This document shows, piece by piece, positions 1 through 12,200 of a stretch of DNA of 64,000 bases (its first letter is position 1; every line of letters starts with the position of its first letter). The notes under the pieces are model-generated. The model was not told the DNA's origin. It did not search any database and saw nothing but the letters and a program-made list of their open reading frames with translations. This DNA comes from Liolophura sinensis. Its lineage: Eukaryota; Mollusca; Polyplacophora; Chitonida; Chitonidae. The stretch lies in contig NC_088300.1 of assembly GCF_032854445.1 (NCBI RefSeq), positions 67,990,984 through 68,054,983 of the forward strand, read 5' to 3'. Made by a program: the position numbers and the translations under genes.

Positions 1-355
1 GGCTTCGATTAGCAATACAGTGCCGATCGGTAGATCCAGGATCAATCCTTGATCGAGTCACACCTAAGACTTTAAAAGAGGAAGTTGTAACTTCCTCGCT
101 TGGCGTTCGGCATGAAGGGGATAGTGCAACAACTGGTTGACCCGTATCAGTATAATGGCGCGGGCGGGCGGCTTACCTGCCTTCGGTAAGTCGTCTCAGT
201 GATGCAGCACTAAATAAAAGAGCGCTGGAATCCGTCCTACAACAAGGAGGCACATTACACGTACATGCACCCTAAGGATTCCTTCGTCGTCATATGACTG
301 AAAAATTGTTGAGTACGACGTTAAACCCCAAGCACGCACTCACTCACTCAATACA
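1..355 (+). repeat. SINE family B copy (tRNA-headed), possibly cut by window edge
   Basis: The stretch has a degenerate tRNA-like head, then a body containing 'actggttgacccgtatcag' and an end with 'atgactgaaaaattgttgag' and 'acgttaaacccc' followed by an actc-rich tail. The same body recurs at 5690-5990, 6716-6825 and, inverted, at 11866-12115. These shared blocks define a second SINE family, distinct from the abundant 'gattggtgttttacgccgta' family. The short reading frame inside it (294-506) is repeat-derived and is not a gene. Confidence 0.65.
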
Positions 356-1750
356 GTGCCAAAGGCTGTTCCCCGTCTATAGTGGTGTCAACAAGCGGCC
401 TAGAGTTATTCCCCCTGAAAATTCGCTGCACGAAATACGGCATGTCTTTATACTGCATGCTCGTATGATAAATATGTCAGTTTCAGTCGACGGCCTGCAT
501 GTCTAGCGTTATGTTGTACATAAAAACATCACATGAGTTCTGCAAAAAACACCAAGGCTATCTGGGTGGCTGAAAATGACCCAAAATCCAATCTACTATC
601 GCTGACATCGATTTGACAACAGGCATTGTCCTGTGTAATATTCAAAACAGAAAAAAACAAATTTTGTTTTCGCGTGGTTCTAGCTTCTGGATTGTCTTAT
701 AGAACAGCTTATCATGTCACACAATTATCTACTGGTATCGGTAGTCATACTTTTTCATGTATGTGCAGAAGCGAATAGCCGTGGGTGTTGACCTAGCGAG
801 CATGATGGCAACTGGGCTTAGAAGAGCCCTACTGCGCCATCTATGATGTCCAATAATTATTGTTTTATTAAAATTTACATAGAAAAGGCACCAAATTCAG
901 AGAATATGACCACAGAAATGTGTTAGGCAACAAATAGGTAACAAAATAAGCTGATAACTTGGAGGCATACGGTTATGTAGCACTCGCTGTGCCACTGCGA
1001 AAGCAGTTCACCCGTGAATCTCAAGTATCGAAAAATGGACCATTCATAGTACGAAGGAGCGACAAACCGAATTGCCCAACTGTAGGCCCGACAAGCTCGC
1101 AAGCATGTCCCAGAGTTCGGTGAAATACCCGAGAGCTATCGTCCCTTATCACTGTCAAACTCTAATTTGTTTACATTTTTTTAAACATGATTACCTGTTT
1201 CATTGTCCTCAATGGTGATGTCCCCAAGTAAAATGAACAGAAACATACCAAGTTTAACACAGCCTATGAAATCTACAAACCCATTTTTTCGCAGTTTCAG
1301 ACATTAAAAGTGTTGCAACATGAACCGACCACATTCCGTTTATACTTGTGGTCTTAGATGAGCCACACAGCGCCGACAGGCTCTACGGTTCATAACACCA
1401 ACCCTCTGCCTGCAGCAGTGAGCATTTCTGGGCGAATATTGTTGCAAAGACACGTTGAGCGATCCTACCCTACAGCAGCCAGCAGTCAGGAAAACCATGT
1501 TGTCGGCTGTGGTTTGTTTTGACACGTGGTTTTTTTGTTTTGACACGTGGTTTTTATTTGATTTTTTTTCAAAGATAATTTTAAATAAAGACTCGATGTC
1601 AATATAAAGTCCCAACCCCCCCAAAAAAACATGCACTGGCGAGTGTTATCCCCTAGTCCCAAAAAAAATTTGAGGTGATGTGTTCGCTCTAGGGGAGGAC
1701 AGGAAGCTGAGTGAAAAAATATCAGGCAGATAGATCGGGCGGTAAGGTCG
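356..1750. other. Intergenic spacer, no gene seen
   Basis: This is AT-rich sequence with stops in all frames. A 98-residue antisense frame at 1340-1636 runs through poly-T and a duplicated 'gttttgacacgtggttttt' and looks fortuitous. No exon with a credible splice context was found. Confidence 0.5.
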
Positions 1751-1754
1751 GTCC

Positions 1755-2104
1755 GCCCTAGCAGGACACACTAACCCAGTCGCCGTACATGTTTACACAC
1801 ATACTACAACCTAGAGCTGTGACGGCGTTCCCTGTCGGCGGCCTAACCCAGTCACCGTACATATTTACACACACGACGTCATAACATACATCATAATACA
1901 TTGTCGCCAGCCAAGGCAGTGAGACAGCGAGGCAGGCTGGCCGGTTAGTAGGTCACTCAGCCCTAGCGGGACACAATGACTCAGTCGCCTTGCCTGTTAC
2001 ATATACGACGTCATAACATACATCATAATACATTGTCGCCACCCAAGGCAGTGAGACGGTGAGGTAGGCTAGTTGGTTAGTAGGTCACTCAGCCCTAGCA
2101 GGAA
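1755..2104. repeat. Tandem repeat with 132-bp unit
   Basis: The block 'gacgtcataacatacatcat' occurs at 1875 and again at 2007, an offset of 132 bp. The flanking 'ccctagc(a/g)ggacaca' and 'cccagtcgcc' blocks occur three times. The array ends in an A-rich run at 2104 next to the zinc-finger reading frame. Confidence 0.65.
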
Positions 2105-2130
2105 AAAAAAAAAAATAAAAAGAACTTTTT

Positions 2131-2566
2131 ACCTGGCCGTGTTCCCCACGTTGATGGGTACGCCGATCCCACAACCGGTAGAAAGACTTCTGGCAGTCTT
2201 CACAATACCACACACGTTCTTTTTTGTTTTCATGCCGCTGTTGATGACGGATCAAATTTCCCCGGCGAAAAAACGCCCGGTCACAGGTCGGGCAGGTGAA
2301 TCTTTTTTTTTTGTTTGGGGCTGGTGTGTCCGCTGGTGCCGGAGCCAGTTATCCTGCCGGGTAAAGTGCTTGGTAAACGTCTTTTTCTTCTTCCCCACAC
2401 CACGTTCACGGCTTTCCCCTGAGACTTCGCGGCCGCCGTGCTGTGTTTTTTGATGTCGCCGCCAGTTATCTCGCCGTGCAAACCCTCGATCACACACCCC
2501 GCAGGTAAAAGTCTTCTCCAATTTCTTCTTCTCCAACTTCTTCTTCGTATCATCCTCTAGCTCCAT
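2131..2566 (-). pseudogene. C2H2 zinc-finger protein ORF, frameshifted
   Basis: Read on the minus strand from ATG at 2566, a lysine-rich start leads into a complete C2H2 finger (CxxC...HxxxxH, about 2438-2511). A second finger at about 2317-2385 has kept its helix (RQDNWLRH) but lost its CxxC half. In another frame, two more good fingers follow at about 2231-2299 and 2145-2213, each with CxxC and paired histidines. The fingers use an unusual RRDNWRRH-type helix twice. The frame then runs into poly-T and is lost. The four-finger module must therefore have suffered at least one frameshift. It could be a mobile-element zinc-finger ORF or a decayed host gene; no other domain helps decide. Confidence is good for the fingers and low for any function. 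Confidence 0.6.
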
Positions 2567-2984
2567 ACTCGGTTGTTCGTGTCTTCAGGTGATGTGGCCT
2601 GCTACTGCTGCACCTGTCTTTTTTGTCCCTGAGACACGCGTAGTGATACATAGCCACTCCCATCTCCATCCGCGCACGCGAAATAGTCCCCTTACATAAG
2701 CGAAAATAGTCCCCTTACATAACCGATTGGTTCATTTTTCCCCGTCTCGCGCACGGATAGGTCCGATTTGGGGGCGATCCATTGGTCCGTTCTGGGGCAA
2801 ATCCCGCTCACGCATTGGTCCGTTTTTGGCGACAAAGAGCTGTCCCACTCAACTTTACAAGCCGACGTTTTGCCTCTTTTTTTCACTCCCACTGCCCCTA
2901 GTACTTACCCTATACTGTACTATATTATACTATACTCTATTCTAGTATACACACCCCGTCATGGAAAAAAACCACCATCACCAC

Positions 2985-3103
2985 TACCTGACCCACACCT
3001 GACACGTCACAGGTGTGACGTCGCTCTCACTCCCAGCCCGGATCCACTACCTGACCCACACCTGACACGTCACAGGTGTGACGTCACTCTCACTCCCGTC
3101 ACT
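2985..3103. repeat. Two tandem copies of a ~58-bp palindrome-containing unit
   Basis: The unit 'ctacctgacccacacctgac' plus 'acgtcacaggtgtgacgtc' is repeated head to tail at about 2985 and 3043. Each unit contains a near-perfect inverted repeat (cacctgacacgtcacaggtg) and a TGACGTC(A/G) half that resembles a CRE site. Confidence 0.6.
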
Positions 3104-4498
3104 CACTCCTCAATGCCGCACCAAACGTACATACCCTACTAGGCCTACTTGCCTAGATGAATTATACACTGTACTTTGAAACGGCAATGTCAGAGATGGT
3201 GACTTAGGCCCCAACTGAGTCTTTAAGTTCATGTCACAAACTTAGGTTCGAACCCAGAATATTAAGGAAAAGATGCTTATTGATTAAGCCAGGCCCTCAT
3301 CTATATAGTGCTCCTACCGTTTGATAAAGCCCAGTTATCTGAACATTTAGATTCATTTAAAAAATAACGAAAAAAACAAAACCCACCCCCCCAAAAAAAC
3401 AATAATGCACTTTTCCTCAAGAGAAACGTAAGTAAATCTCTATAGGTAGATAATTAACTGAAAAACAGTTTGCTAGCCACAGTGCTCCTGCAAGTGATCA
3501 AACCCCACAAATTCATATGTTCACAAGAAGTACCTCGTGCCGTGGCGAACATGTACATGTATAACGCATGCTCCGCCATATAGAGCGCAAATGGACATAC
3601 AATGGCGTAAAGGTAAAGAGCCTCTCAGCACATTGCACTGTACTGTTATCATGTAATAGCGAATGGACACATGTATACACAATCGATATGGATACTGCAC
3701 GGTCGTCAGATTGCACCACCAGGGAGGGATTTTGGGATTCCGTGTATACATTCAGATATTGTGTTTATATTAGGATTATCTGCGAAAGTGCTAATATATA
3801 CACAGGGCTTTGGTAAAATATTTAGTGTTTGCGTTCGAGTAAGTAGAAGACAAGACAGAGGGGCACAAGATCGAGTTTGTCTGCAGAATGCTCTTTTTCT
3901 TACTTTGTCTTAGTGTTATTCATATTTTATAAGATTAAGAATGCGTGCAATATACGATATTACACAAGCACGTGGAAGCATCCATCTCGATCTGCGCATG
4001 TACATGATGTACTGCTCCACAGCGATGAGGGATAGGCATGCAAATACGGTGTACAGACCTGTTGATACAGAGGAATTGATAAAAAGCTATCAAACAAAAA
4101 AAGCCGTACAACATTTTAATCTTCACATATTCTGTGTGATCAAAGGCTCGAATCCTGTCTCCTGTCCTATCTCTCTTCCTGGATACTACAATTCACCTTA
4201 CAGTCTTCTTATTCTATTAACTTAAAATACAGGTTGTGTTAGCCTAAGAGGATATTATGCTGAATTAGGCATTGTCATGTTTTATGCTAAGAGATTAGGT
4301 TCTAGCATCTCTCAGACAGCAGACTTAAAATTGACAGATATTTTTGTTGAGTGAAATTCTTCTTAAGGATCGAGTTACAAGTCAGTAGGTAACTTTGTAT
4401 CTATAATGTTTAGCTCTGTGGAGATATGTTTATGTAACAACATATATTTGTACATATACATATAGCCCCATACAGCTATTTCATTATCCTATATTGTA

Positions 4499-4753
4499 TT
4501 TATTTATATTATTTATTAGATTGGTGTTTTATGCCGTACTCAAGAATATTTCACTTATGCAGCGACTTCCAGCATTATGGTAGAAGGAAACCGGGCAGAG
4601 CCCGGGGAAACCCACGACCATTCGGAGGTTGATGAGAGTCCTTCCCACCTTAAGGAAGCCAGCATGAGCTGGACTTGAACTCACAGCGACCACAATGGTG
4701 AACGGTTCCTGGGTTATTGCGCCGCACTGACGTGCTATCCACCTCGGCCCACT
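4499..4753 (-). repeat. SINE family A copy, nearly full length
   Basis: On the minus strand this runs from a tRNA-like head ('ggtcgctgtgagttcaagtcc' B-box type) through the conserved body to 'caatc(a)aat' repeats. On the plus strand it reads TTTA repeats, then 'attggtgttttatgccgtac', 'aatatttcacttatgc' and 'gggcagagcccggggaaacc'. It lies inside the duplicated 2.1-kb block. Confidence 0.8.
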
Positions 4754-4806
4754 CCTAAGTTGTAGTCTGATTTTCAAAAGCTGAAACCAGTGCGATTGTT
4801 TCTTCA

Positions 4807-4885
4807 TGCATGTGTAGTGTAGTGTGCATAGCCCACTTCATACATGTGTAGTGTAGCGTGCATAGCCGACTTCATACATGTTTGT
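4807..4885. repeat. 34-bp minisatellite, about 2 copies
   Basis: Two units of 'catgtgtagtgtag(t/c)gtgcatagcc(c/g)acttcata' are present. The same unit has about 10 copies at 59861-60207 (inverted) and about 3 at 63541-63650. Confidence 0.75.
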
Positions 4886-5230
4886 TGATGATGCCTTCAG
4901 GTGGTCACCATGCCCTTTTAAAAACAGATCTAAACAACCACACGAGGAAACGAACCAGGGTGTGTAAAATAGTATATAGTCATTGATGTCTTTTTGAATT
5001 GGAGACCGAGAAGCCAAAGAATTTCTATCGAAAAAAAAGAGAGAAAAATAAACCTGACTGATCTAATGATAAATACGCGGTTTCTTTCTAGATATTTAGT
5101 GTTTTTTTTTTACATATAACCACACTTATCCTATATAACCTCGGGGGATCCTCATTATATTTAGACTTAAAAAAGTTGACACGCTATATTTCCTTATATT
5201 TTGCACTGCCTTAGGCTCATAGCAGGGTGT

Positions 5231-5689
5231 GGTCACTTCTGGGAAAAGCAGCTATAATCGTTGATCGTTGTTTTCCGTCATACACTGAAGGATTTTTAAC
5301 TTAAATATGACATGGAGAATCAGTTTTATGGCTATCGAAAACCCGGGTTAAACCACAAACCTTCTTTAAGTTACTGACGATCTTTCCTGCGTTCTGTGCA
5401 CAGATGAGTACCTAATATTGGTAGAAAGTTATCTTCCGCAAAAGTGAGACAACGTAGACCCTCCCACAAGTAACGTCGACTGGTAATACCATGCAAGGCC
5501 CTATGAACAGTCAGAAGTTCACGGTCCATCCAACGTACTGAGCCCTCTCCTCAAGTGTTATAGCTATAACAAGATGATAGTGTTAACCACTGGGCTAAGA
5601 CAGGCTCCTTGGCATTCTATAATACGTGTTTATTCACCATTCCACGCGTTGGAAAATATATACGTACCGTATATAGTGAGATGTAGGAC
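5231..5689. other. Spacer, no gene seen
   Basis: There is no exon-like or protein-like segment here. A tRNA-like fragment (minus-strand reading 'cttagcccagtggttaacac' near 5580-5600) suggests another decayed tRNA-headed repeat. Confidence 0.45.
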
Positions 5690-5990
5690 CTAGCTTGGAA
5701 GTTGAAACTACCCTGTATATATTGTAGGGTCATACCAAAGACTTTAAAGATAATGTTTGTTGCTGCCTCGCCTGACATTCACAACTGAGAGGTTAGAGCA
5801 AGGAAACAGGACTGGTTGATCGTGTGTCAGTATAATGTGACTAGGTGGGGGTGTCATGTCTGGTGTCTTCTACATGATACTTCAGTAGCGGCATGTACTC
5901 GCCTTGCCACAAGACGTATACATGTACACACGCCGAGTTACTCTTGTCTGTTGTCATATATGACTGAAAAATTGTTAAGTATGACGTGAC
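5690..5990 (+). repeat. SINE family B copy
   Basis: It contains 'gggtcataccaaagacttta', 'actggttgatcgtgtgtcag', a 'ggtgtcatgtctggtgtctt' block and an end 'atgactgaaaaattgttaag'. These match the copies at 1-355 and 11866-12115. Confidence 0.7.
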
Positions 5991-6715
5991 CCTTCCCCCC
6001 CACCCCAGGGCATAAATACATACATACAAGGTTCAAAATTAGGACTTACCTGAAGCCCCTGTCCCTAGGATGAGCCCCGTGAGGAAAGTCACTAGGACAC
6101 CCACCCTCCGTATCACCGCCATACCGCGTATATACACAGTCAGTGCCCCTCCTCTGTATATCTAAAGGCCTGTCTATCTGTATCCCTCACAGGTATCAAT
6201 CTGAGATGGCACTTTAATTGATTGATACGTCGTCTTAGTGTTCTCAAACGTCAGCTGTAAATTTACTGAGACGAGCCGTCATCCAGGGATCAATGATCAC
6301 AGAGGGATAGACTGACAGCTAACTGTTTCTTATAAATAAAAATCTGCTGTTCCTATATAAACCAACTTGGTATCTGCTGCTCTGCATACTTCCGTATAAG
6401 CCTATGTTTAGGCCTATATTTACTTGCTAGGTTTATGTGATTGTTACCGGTGCCGAAATTTTGTCTCCCAAAACTCTGATCTTTTCCACCCCTCCCACAC
6501 AGGACAGTTACATGTACATACGACAATGACGACAACCTGATCAGGCTTGTGCACTGCAGGTCACTTGGTCATGCAAACAGCTGATCTATGTTTTGTTTAT
6601 TACCTTACAAATGCAAAGAACCACATTTGATCTATATAGATTGTCACAAAGGAATATGTCCTCAGCATATAGGTCGAAATGGGTACATGGCCATTGTATT
6701 GGTATATATAAGGGT

Positions 6716-6825
6716 AGCACTAGATAAAAGAGCGGCGGCAATCCGTCCTTACATGCACTCTGATGATTCCTTCGTCGTCATATGGCTGAAAAATTGTACG
6801 AAACTCACTCACTCGCTTGGTGTGT
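6716..6825 (+). repeat. SINE family B 3' fragment
   Basis: Only the 3' part is present: 'gataaaagagcg', 'gattccttcgtcgtcatatg', 'gctgaaaaattgt' and an actc tail. It matches 205-355. Confidence 0.65.
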
Positions 6826-6831
6826 GTAAAT

Positions 6832-7640
6832 AGATACATGAATAGATTAGTATTTTAATCATTCCATTCATTATAATGATAAATTGAAAATTAACCCATG
6901 AGAGAAATGGCTGCACAGCACAATATCATAGTGTGTCTTCTAGACTAGTGAAATCTAGCAAATTGCTATTATCATCACTGCATTTTTTTTATTTTTAGTA
7001 CTTAATTCTGCCTCAGCCATGGTGCTTAGAGGTGTGTATTTTGCTTCCATTTAAGCATTTAAATGAACAATCAGATTGAAATCTCAACTGAGGTAAATTG
7101 ACAAGAGGCCGTATTTCACTGCTTTCGTGTGGCCATTTGCTAATTATCAGACTCTCGCCAACGCTCTGGTTTTACTCTCTATCCTGTAATTCTTTTATTG
7201 TATTATATTTTATTTTTCATGATTTCATACCTCGCCGAAAATGGCCAAGAGCTATAGAATATAGAGATATATAGAACAGAGAAATAAACTGTCAGGTGTT
7301 GAATACGACTTCATTCTATTTATGCAAATAATGGGAGTGTAACGGTCATGCTATTGTAAGATGATATGGATCATTGGTTTTCTTTACAAGAATAAACCTT
7401 TGTTGAACTGAACCTATTCTACTATACCTTAATTCTTTACTAAACGGGGCAAGAAATGAAGAACTGCCTCATTTCTTTAAGCGATTATAAGGTCATCGGC
7501 GGCCAAAGCAAACTCACATAAAGAATACATACCTTCTAGAAATATATCAATTGTCAGAGGCCACGGTAATTCGGGAGTGACCTATTAAGGACACATTGGA
7601 TTTACGCGGGCCATTCAAAACCATATTTGGAATAAATCCA
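6832..7640. other. AT-rich spacer, no gene seen
   Basis: No frame longer than about 60 codons and no protein-like exon is present. Confidence 0.5.
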
Positions 7641-7644
7641 TTTT

Positions 7645-8040
7645 ATGCATTTCTACGGAAGCCCATCAGTGCACGGTGAAAAAAACATCTCGTGGAAGAA
7701 AGTCGAAATTTCAACATAAGAAATTCGAAATTTCGACGTTTTACTCCATGTTCGTGAGCTAAAAAGAGCAGAATATATCGGGATAGTTCAACCTGAGGTG
7801 AAAACAGAACATGACACAGTTCCACACCACCTGCCGTTGTCATCAACGTATACTGATATAATGCCGAGGAAGATAGCATGTCATATAAAGTTTGGCGAAA
7901 AGAAGCCTAACTGTAGAGAAAAGGGTGGAAATTTAGTCGCAATTTCGAAGAAAGTCGAAATTTCCATGTATAAATTCGAAATTAAAAAATTTTTCACTGT
8001 TGACACCGATGGGCTTCCGTACATTTCTGTCACTCAGAGT
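7645..8040. mobile_element. Fold-back (MITE-like) element
   Basis: The left end reads 'atttctacggaagcccatca' then 'gcacggtgaaaaaaa'. The reverse complement of the right end reads 'aaatgtacggaagcccatcg' then 'cagtgaaaaattttt', giving inverted ends of 40 bp or more around a 300-bp core. Inside, 'aagtcgaaatttc' and 'aattcgaaatt' motifs occur in both orientations, so the whole unit could fold into a long hairpin. There is no coding capacity. A non-autonomous DNA transposon is the simplest reading. Confidence 0.55.
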
Positions 8041-8425
8041 GTAATTTAAATTAGCCTACCAGGCCATGTGTTGAAATTATATTTCGTGTCATCAACTGTT
8101 TAATATAAGAAAATCCAAAACAATTTTCAACAATATCTTGATCATATCCAAACTACAGAAAATCCTAAATCCGAAAATGGAATAAACGGTCATCCGAATA
8201 AACAGAAGCTGTTGCGCGGTTGTTCGTTCAAAGTCAATTTAGTTCTTAAGCTGCGAAAGAAATGTGATAATTGTCGTTTATAAGTAGGCCCCAACCACAG
8301 TTTTAAACTTTTTTTCTTGACTTTACTGAAAATCACGTTGGTCAAATCGTAACGTGCTCCTCACATACCAACACATGCATGCATCTATTTGTGAGCCCGC
8401 ATGCAGGCTCTTTCCGAAAATTAAT

Positions 8426-8588
8426 TTTATTTATTTATTTGATTGGTGTTTTACGCCGTACTCAAGAATATTTCACTTATGCCAGCATTATGGTTGGAGG
8501 AAACCGGGCAGAGCCCGGGGGAAACCCACGACCATCCGCAGGTTGTTTACAGACCGTCCTACTTACGGTCGGAGAGGAAGCCAGCATG
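8426..8588 (-). repeat. SINE family A copy, head-truncated
   Basis: TTTA repeats are followed by 'gattggtgttttacgccgta', 'cagcattatggttggaggaa' and 'gagaggaagccagcatg', where homology stops before the tRNA-like head. Confidence 0.8.
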
Positions 8589-9099
8589 CCGAAAATTGAG
8601 GATTATGCCATGCTTATATTACACATATGTAGGCCTATATCTTTCTGGATGCACTCCAGATCTGGGTTCATTCCGGTCCTACAATACAAAAAAAAGCTTC
8701 GCAATTTTCTTATTGGGGTATGAGAACGTTTGTAAACTACAGCTTTCCGAAGACCCCAGCGGCCATTCCGGAAGTAGCCAACTGTGGTCTTGTCAAGAGT
8801 GACAACTGGGGATAGCTGGTCCCGCGCTCCCAGAATGTTCAGCGATTGCATTTCCGAGTATTTCCAACCTTTGATGGAAAATATGCATAAAATAGAGATG
8901 TTATGAGAAGTTTTCCCTCATTTTTGGCGTCTCATGTTCCTTAAAAACATACTCTTCGTTTTGTAATATCATTACATGTATTCTTTTACTGTACAGAGAA
9001 TTCCCGGAATTCCTAGGATTCTTTGGGGGACTTGATGGCAATATTACAGACGAACGAAAATCAATAAATCAATTCGGTATCAATTTTCTATATCCACAG

Positions 9100-9220
9100 A
9101 CATCATTTGGGGGTGTTTGTCACTCGGACATTCACTTACAAGATGATAAAATCCCTCTGGGAGGAGATAAAGTCATGAAGTTTACAGACACGCCCGCGTA
9201 CAAATTTCCTCAGGTTTTAG
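9100..9220 (+). CDS. Alcohol dehydrogenase exon (catalytic zinc segment)
   Basis: It is preceded by 'tatccacag' and followed by 'gtaagtgtg'. It encodes 40 codons with GGVCHSD near the start and ends in KFPQVLG, split after the first base of glycine. The Cys of GVCHSD and the His of the next exon's GHE are the expected catalytic-zinc ligands. Confidence 0.85.
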
Positions 9221-12200
9221 GTAAGTGTGATCTGTCATATGCAGCGAACGCCGAGTTGACACCAAATGTCAAACGATATGTATATATAGATGATATATGT
9301 AAGAGGAAAGTAAAATTTGAACTGCTTGTCCCAGTGAAATCTAGACGAATATCACTTTTATTTGTGAAAAAAATCCTGAGGTTTCTAATGTATATATGTT
9401 AAAGGATATATGACAATGGTTTTATTTCTTCATGTGTAGATTATCACGTGTAATAGCATATAACAAGTACAAACAAATTTTTCAACTTTCACGTTGGGAA
9501 GGGGAGGGGGGGGGGAAGTACAGTTTTCTTAATGCCCCAGCGGTCAGTCCGGAAATTAAGTAGCTGGCAACGGTGACGTCAACGAAGATCTCTGTTTAAA
9601 AAGAGCTCTGTGGTGGACAGACCGAACGGGTCTAGCTGAATGGGGGCGAGGGCGAGAGTGTTGCAGCGCGGAGGGGGCACTAAGCTGACCCGAAGAACAG
9701 GAATAAAAATACGCCCGAAATTAAATTTTCTTAGTAAAAATTCTGGGGCATAATTTTTGTTTTATATAGTTCCTTTTCATGTACTGTTTATGTGCTGTTT
9801 AATTAAAGTAAATACTGTTTCAGAGATCATATTAGAATAATATATATGTAGGTGTTGTTGCACAGGTGGTTGCAAGCGTGGCGCAATGACTTAGGAGTCT
9901 TTCACCAATGCGGTCGCTGTAAGCTTAAGTCCAGTACATGCTGGATTCCTCTCCGACCGTAAGTAGTACGGTCTGCCAATCAGCTGCAAATGGTCGCGGG
10001 TTTCCCCCTAGCTCTCTATGCCCGGTTTCCTCTCACGAAAATGATGATCTCCGTCGCATAAGTGAAATAACCTTAAATACAAATCGAAAACGTGGTTGTG
10101 GGCTTGGTGTGATGAAACCAGTAAGTTGTACTAGATTAAACACAGTATCATTATCATACTGACCCTGTTTTTTGTTTTGTATGTTTTTGTAATTTAGGCC
10201 ACGAAATCTCCGGCGTGGTACATTCTCTGGGCAGTGAAGCTAATGCAGGTAGTACAGTCTTGGAAATGAGAATGGAACAATTTCATTCTCACAAAAATCT
10301 GACATAGTAATCGCACCTTATTCAGACTTTATAGGCTTGATAGGTTTATTTCCTGCTGCAGTGTGTCCGTTTTTCGTAAAATCGAATTCTCTCTAGCTTA
10401 TTTCGGACATTATATCGCGTCTCTTCAGGTCTTGTCACTTCACGCGTTTGTGTTTTGAAACGACGATCGTGATTGATGGTAGTTTTTGACCTCTCCATTA
10501 AAAGAGGGGTCGTGGGAAGGTGCTAATTATGTTACGGTACTTCAGAGCTAGTCATCTATAAGCCATTATGGTCAGCGGCATGTATATCTAGTACATGGAG
10601 AATAAAATGTTCTTTTTTATCCGGGTTTCCCTTTGAACATCAGCTCACTCAAGTCGCTATATTTAGAAACATGGCCGAAGACCGACTTAATTGACAAGAG
10701 AATTTCTCTCTCTGTAACACATTCCATTCATTCTCTTTAATGCTACAAAGTTGGATAATCTAAAACTAGGCACTGGGAGTGAAATATAGCTATACAGGAT
10801 TTATGTTTCCTTCTTGAAAAGATGGTGAAGAACTGAAGGTAGGAGACAAGGTGTTAGTGTACCCATGGCTGGGGTGCTACTCCAAGGATTGTGGGTTGTG
10901 CCGAAATGGAGAGACAAACACATGTTCGGTGTGGTCAAAGGCTTTAGGGTTAGGAGCCCCCGGAGGGTAAGTCATGTACAGAATTCACAACTTTGCAGTA
11001 TACTTGGCTATACAGAATTGCCACTTTGCAGTATCCTTAACTATACTGTATCCAGGACTTTATACAGTATCCACAACTTTCCAGTATACTTGGCTATACA
11101 GAATCTACCACTTTGCAATTTCCTTAACTATACTGTATCCACCACTTTACAAAGGATCCACATCTTTGTAAAATATTCACAACTTAATACAGTGCACATG
11201 ACTTTTTCTGGTATCAATGACTTTATACAGTATCACGACTATTCATGAATATGGACGATTTTATACAATATCCACAACCTTATACACTGTCCACAATATA
11301 CATCACTTTTACCGTATCCTTGACTTTATTCAGCATCCTTGACTTTGCACAGTATCCACGACCTTATAATGTCCATTTAATTTACCAGACGCGTGAGAAA
11401 GTTCATCAATAATTTCTCAAATTTCAGTGGTTTAACCCGAGCAAACGGTTTCTGCTACTATAACATTGACTGTTATCTTGATATGGCCTAACGCAACTAT
11501 CAGTAAATTAATCAACCAACCAACCAATCACTTATCATATCTGGATAGCGATATGTTAGAATATATAGAGAACGACTACTTTTGATCAGGCTTAAGCAGT
11601 ATAGACCTCCCTTCTCCATTGCAGATATGGTTCGTACATTTCTGTGCCCGAGAGACGGTTCGCCTTTAAGGTGCCGGAGAACATCCCCATGGATACCGCA
11701 GCATTGATGACATGTAGTGGACTGACATCTTACTGTGCTATCAAACTCGCTAAACCCACCATCGACATGTTTGTTACCTGTAAAGGTGAGGTTCTTGTAT
11801 GTATCCTTGCGTTTCAAGGTCGTACTTAGTCATATGGCGACGTGAAGTTATTATAGATGTGTGTACATGTTGCCAAAGTGCTGCCGCCACTGAAGTAACA
11901 TGCCAAAGACACCACACATAATACCCCACCCAATTACAGTACACCGACTCCGGGTCAACCAGTCCTGTTTCTGTGCTCTAACCCCTCTATGCTGAGCGTC
12001 AAGCGAGGCAGCTATAAGTACCATTTTTAAAATGTTTGGTATGACCCGACCGGGCTTTGATCCCGCATGAGTCACGCAACTTCGAGACTGACTCTCTAAA
12101 CATTAGGCTACCAAAGTGGAACTTTTGTACTGTATAACTGACTATTTTTCTTCTCAGTATGTTGTGTTTTGTAATACGCATTTCGAAGACCATATATAGA

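Larger units (their letters stand above)
3151..5230. repeat. 2.1-kb duplicated block, copy 1
   Basis: This block is nearly identical, in the same orientation, to 61898-64000 at the other end of the window. Its right half (4490-5245) also matches 59491-60530 inverted. It contains tRNA-like B-box text at about 3240-3260 (ggttcgaaccc), a SINE family A copy at 4499-4753 and two units of a 34-bp minisatellite. The frames inside it, such as the 94-residue one at 3941-4225, are copied in the other block only because the whole block was copied. There is no coding evidence. Confidence 0.8.

Noticed and set aside
3941-4225. 94-residue frame, also present at 62655-62939
   Set aside because: It is shared only because the whole 2.1-kb block is duplicated. 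Non-coding parts of the block are equally similar.
7798-8049. 83-residue + strand frame
   Set aside because: It lies inside the fold-back element and reflects its repeats.
8354-8802. Overlapping + strand frames of 81-119 residues
   Set aside because: They span a SINE copy in three frames, with no shared domain and no exon borders.
10865-11248. 127-residue + strand frame in the ADH gene
   Set aside because: It reads the dehydrogenase exon in the wrong frame and then a minisatellite.
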